DNA of 42,748 nucleotides, taken from the NCBI GenBank assembly GCA_002786715.1, contig PCTW01000010.1:119754-162501 (forward strand). The letters run 5' to 3'. The position numbers and the translations under genes were made by a program. Source of the DNA: Bdellovibrio sp. CG22_combo_CG10-13_8_21_14_all_39_27. Lineage in GTDB: Bacteria; Bdellovibrionota; Bacteriovoracia; Bacteriovoracales; Bacteriovoracaceae. Each line of letters opens with the position of its first letter. The stretch's first letter is position 1. Under the pieces are notes generated by a model, which made no database searches, was not told where the DNA came from, and saw only the letters and a list, made by a program, of their open reading frames with translations. Shown here one piece after another: positions 26,969 through 36,500 of the stretch.

Positions 26969-28183
26969 TTGAATCTCGACGATCAAGCAATTTTTTTCTT
27001 TTTTGTGGCCGTTTTTGCTTTGGGTACTTTTGGTTTGAGCTTTCTTTTTTGGATAACTAAAAAGAAATCTCTTTGGCTTAAAAAGTATCTTACTATACCA
27101 GCAAGAAAGTCTACGACTAATGCGGTTCAATTAGGTGGACTTCCGATTTCTTTGACAATTTTTTTCTCTTCTCTCTACCTTATTTACTCATCTTCTCGTA
27201 TAGATGGAAATTTTGAACTCGTTCTTTCGCGCTGGAGTTATTGTTCACTTTTTATCATTGCTTACGGTTATCTCGATGATCGTTTTGAGCTGCGACCGAT
27301 TGTTAAGCTTATAATGCAACTCTTTTGTGTATTAAGTTTTGCTCTGCTCACAGCTGAGATTTTTACCCGATACCAATCAGTATTAAGCTTTCTTATCGTT
27401 TTTGTATGGGGAATGGGCACTGTAAACGGTTCAAATCTCTTAGATGGTTTAGATACTCTTACTATTAAACTTACGACTTCAATTCTACTTTTTTATTTTT
27501 GTTGCTCTCTCATTTTTCAAATTCCTCCGCTGATGTGGGTGACATGCATGATTGCAGCTGGAATACTTTCTTTTTATTTTTTCAATCGTGAGCCGGCAAA
27601 AGTTCATCTTGGAGAAATTGGCGGAAGTTATATGGGAATGAGTTTTCTTCTTTTATCTTCATTTCTCTACTTAGGATTGATCCCAAAGTACGGCCATATC
27701 GAGAGTTGTGGCATGGCCCTCTTACCTTTAACTTTGCCAATGGTTGAGCTTGGCATCAGTTTTCTAAGAAGGATCTATAATAGAAAATCCCCATTTCGTG
27801 GAGATCGTCTCCACGTTCACCATATATTGAAAAACTATCACAATTTTTCAGCCTCGATCTCATCTTCGATCATGATGCTTGGCCACTTATTTTCTTTAAT
27901 GGTCTCTGGTCTTGTCGCTTATGCTATCAATCCTTGGCTTGGTTATTTTTGTCACTTAACCCTCATGATTTCGATGTACCTATCTATTGGAGTCAAGTAT
28001 TGGAAAGGTTCCGACACACTTGATCTCTCCGCCAAATCAATCTTTCAATATCTTCGTAAAAAAGATGTCATGATTATTGATTCTTCCAAAATTGACGACT
28101 TCCAAATCACTATTATGGAAGGCGAAGAATATGATGAAAATGATTTTGAAGATGATGGTGACGACGACTCAGAAGTGGCCTAA
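26969..28183 (+). CDS. WecA/MraY-like polyprenyl-phosphate sugar-1-phosphate transferase
   Basis: AGGAGA at 26954-26959 lies 9 nt before TTG 26969, so this start (404 aa) is preferred to the TTG at 26927. It has about ten helices and the family's cytoplasmic motifs: TTNAVQLGGLPI, YGYLDDRFELRP (the DD pair), NGSNLLDGLDTL and RGDRLHVHHIL (the HxHH loop). The motif normally reading F-x-G-D-x-G-S here reads VHLGEIGGSYMG, with Glu for the metal-site Asp. It would load the first sugar phosphate on the lipid carrier and so start repeat-unit synthesis. The C-terminal tail of about 20 residues is very acidic (Asp/Glu run). Confidence 0.85.
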   Translation: MNLDDQAIFFFFVAVFALGTFGLSFLFWITKKKSLWLKKYLTIPARKSTTNAVQLGGLPISLTIFFSSLYLIYSSSRIDGNFELVLSRWSYCSLFIIAYGYLDDRFELRPIVKLIMQLFCVLSFALLTAEIFTRYQSVLSFLIVFVWGMGTVNGSNLLDGLDTLTIKLTTSILLFYFCCSLIFQIPPLMWVTCMIAAGILSFYFFNREPAKVHLGEIGGSYMGMSFLLLSSFLYLGLIPKYGHIESCGMALLPLTLPMVELGISFLRRIYNRKSPFRGDRLHVHHILKNYHNFSASISSSIMMLGHLFSLMVSGLVAYAINPWLGYFCHLTLMISMYLSIGVKYWKGSDTLDLSAKSIFQYLRKKDVMIIDSSKIDDFQITIMEGEEYDENDFEDDGDDDSEVA

Positions 28184-28192
28184 AATAGTTTC

Positions 28193-29200
28193 ATGTCTAT
28201 TAAAATCCTTTTAACTACACCGGATTATCCTCCCAAGCTTGGTGGCTTATCTACATTCACCAGTAACTTAGAATCGATTTTAAGGCAAATGGGAGAGGTT
28301 ACGTTGCATGTATGGGATAATGTTCAACAATTAACTCAATTTAATAGCGATCAACATTTTGACTGGGGTATTCACGTTCATTTTATGGGAGGAGTGGCAG
28401 CTGCTCGCTTCTGTAAAAAGAATTTAAATTTTATCCATGGTTCTGAAGTTGCTTTCACCAGTCCAAATTTTATTAAAAGAACTTTTAAGAAAATAATGAA
28501 GAGGAAATTCATATCTTACCTTGAAGAAAGTCATTGGAATTTATTCATATCTGAATTCACAAGACAATTTTTAGTGAGCAAAGGACTCGAAAGTGACTTC
28601 TCTCGTGACCTTGTTTTTCATAATCTTATTGATTTAAAAGAGAATCAATTATTTGGCCCTTCATTTACCCAAGGTCCACTCCAATTAGTTTGTATTGCGA
28701 GAGATGTTCCTCATAAAAATATTGATGGGGCCATCACCATTGCCAAAAATATTCAAAACCAAATAAAAAGGGAAGTTGTTTTAACCATTAATGCAATGAG
28801 AGACCCAAGTTTGCATTCAAATATAAAAATGGTTTGTCTTCCTAATTTATCAAACGAAGAAAGAGAAAAAATATATCAAAAATCTCACTTTAACTTGTTA
28901 CCTTCGCTTGATTTTTCAAGTTCTGGATTCTTTGAAGGATTTGGTTTGACTGTCCTTGAAGCGGGGAAGTACGGAACGCCAAGTATCGTTTTCTCTGATC
29001 AAGGAGGACAAGGAGAAAGTGTCCATCATCGATTAACGGGATGGTCAGATTTATATTCCAATCGAGAGCAAATACCGCAGTACATTTCTGAATTTGATGA
29101 AGTCAGTTATCAGCAATTAAGAGTAAATACTTTTCAGCATACGATCGATAATCATGATAAGAATTTCTACAAAGCGCTGCTTGATGGAGTACTTAAATGA
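28193..29200 (+). CDS. Glycosyltransferase family 4
   Basis: The 335-aa product begins KILLTTPDYPPKLGGLSTFT, the common N-terminal GT4 motif with a Gly-Gly donor loop. It has LVCIARDVPHKNIDGAITIA and SGFFEGFGLTVLEAGKYGTP with the E-x7-E motif. It lies 9 nt after the WecA-like gene and overlaps the next GT gene by 4 nt, so it should act early on the lipid-linked repeat unit. No clear ribosome site precedes the ATG, which suggests translational coupling. Sugar specificity unknown. Confidence 0.85.
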   Translation: MSIKILLTTPDYPPKLGGLSTFTSNLESILRQMGEVTLHVWDNVQQLTQFNSDQHFDWGIHVHFMGGVAAARFCKKNLNFIHGSEVAFTSPNFIKRTFKKIMKRKFISYLEESHWNLFISEFTRQFLVSKGLESDFSRDLVFHNLIDLKENQLFGPSFTQGPLQLVCIARDVPHKNIDGAITIAKNIQNQIKREVVLTINAMRDPSLHSNIKMVCLPNLSNEEREKIYQKSHFNLLPSLDFSSSGFFEGFGLTVLEAGKYGTPSIVFSDQGGQGESVHHRLTGWSDLYSNREQIPQYISEFDEVSYQQLRVNTFQHTIDNHDKNFYKALLDGVLK

Positions 29201-30363
29201 TTCATTTGGTATTAAATTCTCCATATCTGGGAGGAGCTGAAAGAAGTGCTATTGAGCAGGCATCAATGAGTTTCGAAGTAAGCCAACTCGTTTTTCATAT
29301 TCCTAAAATAACGACCTCAATTGAAGATACTGATGTTTATAAATTTTTACAAAAGAAAATCCCTCAATGTCATATCTCGGAATTTCCTTTCCAAAAACAA
29401 TTGTTTCAAGTTTCTCGAACGCATTTTTTATCACAAATTTTTGGATTGCTTTTTATTCCTATCGCCGTAATGAAAATCTATTTTTATCGAAAAAGAATGA
29501 ACTTATCCAAAGCTGATGTTTTATGGCTAAATGGCAATAAAGCTGCTGTTTTGTTTTTGATGAGTCTCCTTTGCGGTGAAATGCAGGCGAAATTAGTCTG
29601 GCATTGGCGGGACTATCCCTCAACTTCGGGAATGATCTCTCTGGTAAAAGTACTTCTTAAAATTCTTAAACCGAAACGACTTCTTCTTTTGGCCAATTCT
29701 TTATCAGTTGAAAAATCGCTCAAGGCCTGGAGACCTATTTCAAGTATTGCTACCGACTATGTTTACAACCCATCCGGCGAAATCAATTTAAAAGAGTTTT
29801 TAAAAGTTGAGACTTTGGGTATTGCTTCTATGCTCGCTCCTTGGAAAGGTCATCATGATGTCTTATTAAATATTTCGACGAATAAGAAAGAGTTGCAAGA
29901 CCTAGGGATAAAAAGGTGCCTTATTTTTGGAGAGGAAATATATCAAACTTCAGGAGAGCATGCTGGGTATAAAAAGCAACTTGAAAAGTTAATTAGAAAG
30001 TTGAATATACAGGATTTTGTTTTTCTAAAAGGAAATGCAATGCCTGTAGATATCTATAGTCAGATTGATCTGCTTGTTCATTCATCAGTAAAAGCAGAAC
30101 CTTTTGGGAGAGTTTTAATTGAAAGTTTTTTAGCAGGAATTCCTGTTTTGAGTACCGGTTTAGGCGGAGCAGGCGAAGTTATTGGAGAGCATTTTGAACG
30201 GGGATGGGTTTATCAAATTCATCATCCACAGGATTTTTTCAAGCAAATTTCAAACATCATTTTAGCAAAAAATACTCCTGAAAAATTAGGTTTAGCAAAA
30301 AAATGGTCATATTCGATCAACGGTCAAATCCCTGGTAAGTTGAAAGAAGTTTTTCAAAACTGA
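29197..30363 (+). CDS. Glycosyltransferase family 4
   Basis: The 388-aa GT-B enzyme opens IHLVLNSPYLGGAERSAIEQ. Its C-terminal half has ASMLAPWKGHHDVLLNI, KGNAMPVDIYSQIDLLVHSS, AEPFGRVLIESFLAGIPVL with the E-x7-E motif, and GGAGEV. ATGA overlap with the preceding GT4 indicates one operon with the WecA-like gene. It is the last polysaccharide enzyme before the giant C25 protein, with a 163-nt gap after it and no clear terminator. Confidence 0.85.
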   Translation: MIHLVLNSPYLGGAERSAIEQASMSFEVSQLVFHIPKITTSIEDTDVYKFLQKKIPQCHISEFPFQKQLFQVSRTHFLSQIFGLLFIPIAVMKIYFYRKRMNLSKADVLWLNGNKAAVLFLMSLLCGEMQAKLVWHWRDYPSTSGMISLVKVLLKILKPKRLLLLANSLSVEKSLKAWRPISSIATDYVYNPSGEINLKEFLKVETLGIASMLAPWKGHHDVLLNISTNKKELQDLGIKRCLIFGEEIYQTSGEHAGYKKQLEKLIRKLNIQDFVFLKGNAMPVDIYSQIDLLVHSSVKAEPFGRVLIESFLAGIPVLSTGLGGAGEVIGEHFERGWVYQIHHPQDFFKQISNIILAKNTPEKLGLAKKWSYSINGQIPGKLKEVFQN

Positions 30364-30526
30364 CTAGTTTTATTGCCATCTATAAATTTCGATAGTTTAC
30401 GATATTCTTCAGAATATTATTTATTTGCCTAAATACTGGAGTTTATTGCGCCGGAAAGTGAGGATAACTTCACACAACTATAGAGAGGGGATTTAACCAT
30501 ACAAGCTTAAAATTACGATAAGACTT
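30364..30526. other. Leader region of the giant C25 gene
   Basis: The gap contains no ORF. An inverted repeat, ATATTC-TTCA-GAATAT (30402-30417), could be an operator. A GTGA/TCAC pair lies near 30458-30473. I see no convincing -35/-10 pair and only a weak ribosome site before the ATG at 30527, so read-through from the upstream GT genes is possible. Confidence 0.3.
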
Positions 30527-33500
30527 ATGGTGAATATTATTAGAAAAAGCCCATTCTTTGCCTTTCTCCTTTTGTTGATTCTATCAACGACAACAAATAC
30601 ATATGCAGCTTGTGGTGCCATTGATCGAACATGGGATGGTTCATCAAGTTCTAAGTGGGCCACAAATAATAATTGGTCAGGAAATAACTTTCCCAATAGT
30701 TCCGCTGAAAATGCCATTATCGTAGCGGCTACTCGTCGACCGAAGGCAAAAGCCAATATTGTTGTCGGTTGTGTCGAGGTTCAATCAGGAGATATGCGGT
30801 CTTCCAATAATCGTACTTTTACAGTGCAAGGGGACTATTTTCGAGCGACAGGTGTTGCAAGTTTATTTGTTTCAACAAATCACAACTGGACAATTCATCT
30901 AGCAGGATCATCTCATCAGGATTTGGACATTGTTGATCCAGTCAATAATCTTACTATTTCAAATAGCACTTCAGTTTCTTTTAATTATCCCTTTGAGGTT
31001 CGAAATACTTTTACCATGAGTGGGACAGGTACTTATCTGAACGTCAATGAAGACTTAACTTTGTCAGATTCTGCCCAAACGGTGACCATTCCAAGTGCGG
31101 CAACTATCGAAGTGGCCACGGGGAAGACTTTAAATATTTTCGGTTCACTTGTTGTTAATGGAACTCTTATTCTAAATCCAGGCTCTACTCTAATGCTTGG
31201 AAATGCAAAATCGTTAACGGTGGGAGCAAGCGGTCAACTCAGATTACAAGGCTCAAGCGGTAACGTCGCCACTGTAAAAAGTCAGTCGGGCTCCATAGAT
31301 GCTGTTCTTAATGGATCTTTGTGGGCTCAGTACTTTAGATTTTCGAGCTTCAATCTAACTACTGCTGGTATCAAAATTAACGGTTCGGTAGCAATGCTCG
31401 AGTTTGGTGAATTCCATTTTATTCCAAGTGGAGGCTATGCTTTAACACTTGGATCTACCGTTAATATGCCTACTACAGCAAATGGAATTGGCTTCTATGA
31501 TGACAATGCCTACGGCAATACAAAATCTATCAATGCTTCAAGTTATAATTCTACTGCTATGATGCTTAATGATTGGTCTGGTAATGGAGGCACTCCTTCT
31601 GAAACAGATCCCAATTCAAAAATCGATTGGGGAGTTCAAGCAGGAACAACTCTGACTCTCTCAAATAATTCTAATATTGGCTTTCCTTCTGATCCTGTCA
31701 CAGCAGGATCGGCAGCTCAAGAGTTTGCCATTTTTGCTTTTGCTTTATCTCAAAATTCAGCACCAACGGATATTACTCAAGTGACTTTTACTCTTAATGG
31801 AACTGCAACAGCGTCAGATATTGATTATGTTCAAGTTTTCAATCAAGGGGCCAGTTGCCAAGTAAGAGGCGCACAAATTGGTGGAAATATTAACATGTCA
31901 GGTTTTCCAGCTACGGCGACAATCAACATACCTTCTGCAACTGTCACAACTAGTGGAACAACTCCCGCATGTATTCATGTTCTTGTGAGAACTACTGCAA
32001 CAGCTGAAAACAATGCAACCATTGGTATTAAAATCGATGGAACATCTGATGTCGTCAATTCTCAAGGCTACGACTTCTCTGGAGTTTCTGGTCCTCCTGT
32101 TTCTGGCCCTGTTGTTACCATTTCAGGAGACCCAACCCGTTTGTGGAGAGGGTCAAACTCTACCAATTGGAGAACAAATGGTAACTGGCAAGGGGGATGG
32201 CCTGGTTTTAATGAGAACTGTAAAATTCAAGCAGGTGTTCGAACTGTTAGACTTACTGCCAATGAAGCCTGTCAAAATACGACACTTGTTTCAACTGGAG
32301 AAATAAATTGGAACAATTCGAGTTTTAGTTTAACCGTTTGGGGTTATCTTAATGTTGAAGCTGGATTCACTTATACTAATGCCGCAAACTCATCACTGAT
32401 TATGGGGGGGGCAACGAACCAGTCAATGGTTATCTCTGAGCCCTTTCCTGGCAACGTCACGATCAATAATACAGGTGGTATTACGAGTATTATTTCCGTC
32501 GATGGTGATTCAACTATTAATGGAAATTTAACTGTAACTAATGGTCTTTTGAGAATTGCCAGCGGAGTCACTTTACAAGTGAATGGAAGTGTTACAGTTC
32601 AAACTGGCGCAAAACTTGATATCGAGCCAGGTGGTACATTGAAAATGGCCAACGGTAGAGTTGTCACAATTAATACAGGCGGAACCCTCGAAATGGTTGG
32701 AGGTGCCACAGATGCTATCATGAGTTCAACTGGTGGAACAGCAGCTTTTACCGTTGTTGTTAACGGAACCATTAAGGCCAGTCATTATCTTTTCGATCAT
32801 CTTGGTGTTAACGGTGTTACTATTAATGCAGGTGCCGCCATTGATGCCACTGATAATTTGTCATTCGGTACTTTTAAACATCCGGTTAATAATTCTTCGA
32901 CTCTTCTCACTTTGAATCTTCAAGTTCCAGGTAATACTTTATCGACAATGGCCTTTGACCTCAATGGCTCTGCAGCTTCAGCGGCAACGATTAAAAATAT
33001 CAAAACCAATACCACTGTTGGAACACTGACAATTAATAGTTATTCTGGAAATTTATCAGGTCCAACTTATGAAAATGCACCAGTTTATTTAATTAATTGG
33101 ACTGGTCTTACAAACACTTTAGATATTGCACAACAAGCGACTTCTTCAACTCAAGTTTATCAAGGTCAAACGTATAATATGGGGCGCTTCAGTTTGAAAC
33201 AAAGTCAAGCTGGAGCAAGCTACGTCAACACAAACATTAATTCTATCGCTTTAACATTAACTGGAACGGGATCATCAAATGATATTTCTGTTGCGAGATT
33301 ATATTATGATGATAATTGTGATTCTTCAGGTGGCGTTTTAAAAGGCACTGGTACTTTTGCGGGTAATCCAGCTAAAGTAACTTTTTCGGGTATGACAGGA
33401 ACAACAATTGAAGCATCAACAGGTGTTCCACCAACAAGATGTTTTTATGTTGAATATGACATTTCAGGTTCCGCCGTAAATGATAAAACTGTCGGTTTTT

Positions 33501-36500
33501 CTGTGGCCTCTTCAAGTGATATTGTTGATTCTCAAAGTTACGTCATTTCTGGTTCAACTCCGCTACCAATTACTTCAGGAGCGCCGTCGACAATTATTGG
33601 TTCTTCGACTGTTTGGACAGGAGCTGTAAATACCAATTGGGCGACAGCTGGAAATTGGAATGGTGGTGTACCAACAGCATCATTGAACTGTGTTATCAAT
33701 TCTACTGCTAATCAACCGACTATTTCAGCAGGTACAGGTATTTGTAATTCAGTTTTCCAAGGGGCCGGTTCTACTATCACTATTAATACTGGAACAACTC
33801 TACAATTATTTGGTTCTCTGAATAATGATGGAACTATAGTTGCAAATGGAACAATTGATTTTACCGACAACGGAATCAATTCTACAAATCAAGTAATAAA
33901 GAATGGACTAACTCTTGGAAATTTAAAGTTATCAAAAACGGCGAATGGTTTTGTTGCATTCAATGGTACTGTTACGGCCAACGCTTTAAACTTAAGCACT
34001 GCAAATTCTTTATTAATTTTAAGTTCTGGAAGAGTTTTAATCCTTCCAAATGGCGCAGTTTTAAACTCAGGAAAATTAAGGATTGATGCTGCAGGTGTTG
34101 TGAAAATAGGAAATGGTCAATCCTTCACAGTCGCAGGTGGCGATTTACAGTTTAATGGTACGGCAGAAGCTTATCCACAATCGCTTTCGAACAAGGCTAA
34201 AATGACCGTTGATGGTGCCGGAACCTGGGGCCTCACTGGAACCAGCGGGAATATTACTTTATCAGGGTTTAATCTCGATTATTTAAACAACAATGGACTC
34301 AACTTAACAGGTTCAGTAAATCTGCTGGCCTTTACGGGCGGACAATTTACGAACTTACCAACTGCGTATGCTTCTATGAGTGTTATGAATATCAATTCAA
34401 CGGGAACTATTCCAGCACTCGCTACCAATGTCGGCATCAACTGGGGACCAATTAATGCTTATCCAGTTCCAGCTGATACTTACAAACTTGCCAGCTCTAC
34501 CGGATGTGCTAGTCATTCTATGGACTTTGACGATTATTTCGGTGACTGGCTCGATAATGCAACTGTCGGTTTTGATGTCAATTCGAAAGTTTCTCAGACA
34601 GGTTGTAATGTTACTTTCTCTGGCGCTGTGACGGCCGTCTCGGTAAAAAATCTTAGAGCAGATGCTTATAATGGGGCAGTCGATTTGCGTTGGGATACGA
34701 CCAATGAAACGGATCATTTAGGATTCCATGTTTTTAGAAGTGATGAAAATGGGGATCACTTTATTCAACTTTCTCCTCGTATGATTCGCAACTTTAATAC
34801 GTCCGGAAGTTTAGGTGGTTCTTATCGCTTTGTTGATTTCTCTGCCGTAAATGACACTACTTATTTTTACTATATTCAAGATTTTGATAATCTTGGCATC
34901 TCTAAAATGTGGGGACCTGTTGCCGCAAGACCACAAAACGGTTTAGGAACGCCTCCCGCCGATGGAGGCAGTGATAATAGCGGGTCACGCCCAGATCCCA
35001 TCAATCCGACACCGAATCCTTCTCCGTACCCTAATGGATATGAAGATCTCGGCGATGGATTTACTATTCTGGCCCGTTCTCAAGATACAATACGTTTGAA
35101 AATTGTTCCAGGAGCATTGACTACAACTAATGCTACGTGGAATGCCTCTTACAAAGAGATTGCGATAGATGGTTACAGTAAAAAAGAAGAAGCTGGAATG
35201 CCGGCCCTGCTTGAACGAACTTTATTAATTGAAGTTTCAGATTATTATTCACAAGTTCAACAACAAGTTTTGAGTTCTTCTCAGTCGACATTATCAGATC
35301 TTTTAGTTTCACCGGCGCCGCAATGGTCATTAGATGGGAGTGGAGTTCTTATTCCAAGTTATAGCCCCAATGCTACCGCCTATGCCAGTTCTCTTGTAAA
35401 TCCTTCGACTTTTACTCATTTGCATTCGGAATTGATCTCACAAGGGGCAAAGAAATTTATAAAAATTGTCATTTCACCAACGTTGTATTCTGCTTCGACC
35501 AAAACGATAACCCGTTTGGACGAGATGGTTGTTGATCTTTTTCTAGGGACTTCTCCTTGGTATGAAGATACCAAGAATTCATCTCTGTATGCACGTGACA
35601 ATACTGTTCATATAGGTATTGATAAAACGGGAATGTTTGAACTGAACTATAGTGATTTGACTTCGGCTTTTGTCGATGGCCCTGTCGCTGGAAAACCCAT
35701 TTCAAGTTTGCGAGTTTTTCAAAATGAAGTTGAAATTCCAATTGAAGTCATAAGTGCTGATAGTATTTTCAATGCTGGTGACAAAATTCGCTTTATGGGA
35801 CTCTTTACTCCTTCACAGGAAAACAATGAATCCTTTGTCGTTCTGAGCGCCTACGACTTACTTGGCACTTCACAAACTCCTATGAGATTAAGTTCATTTA
35901 ATGTCGATGGTAATCCTAGTTTAGGTTCAACTTCTACAAAGCAAGCCTTTGCGACTATTTCTGCTGAAGAAAATAATATTTACGTAACTGACAGTCCTGT
36001 TGGTGCTGAACATGATCACTTCTTCTGGAAAATGATTTTTGCGCCTTATCCGGCCAACGTCAATTATGAAAAGCTACCTTTCTCGATGACCATTTCTGGG
36101 CTTGATGTGGATTCCAATTCCGATGCCATTTTGTCAGTTTATCTCAAGGGAACAACAGATGAGAAGGGAAATATCAATGACCTCGTCCATAGCTTAGGTC
36201 TTTATGCTAATGCTGCCATAGATATGGTGACCCATGTCGAATTTGTAGGAGGCAGATATCAAAAGATTAATTTCTCTATTCCACTTGAGTACTTAGTTGA
36301 TGGTGCCAATAATTTCATTTTGAGAGCTCTTGCAAGCCAAACTCCGTATAGTGATCGTATGCAAATTGATCGCGTAGAACTAACTTATCCCTATATTCGC
36401 TATAAATTAAATGATCAAACAATTTTGCGAAATGAATACGCCAATACCAAAATGAGTTTTTCAGGATTAAGTACTAGCACGGTACGCATCTTTGATATCA

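Noticed and set aside
30364-30526. c-di-GMP or other riboswitch before the C25 gene
   Set aside because: The conserved GEMM core is not found; only short inverted repeats are seen.
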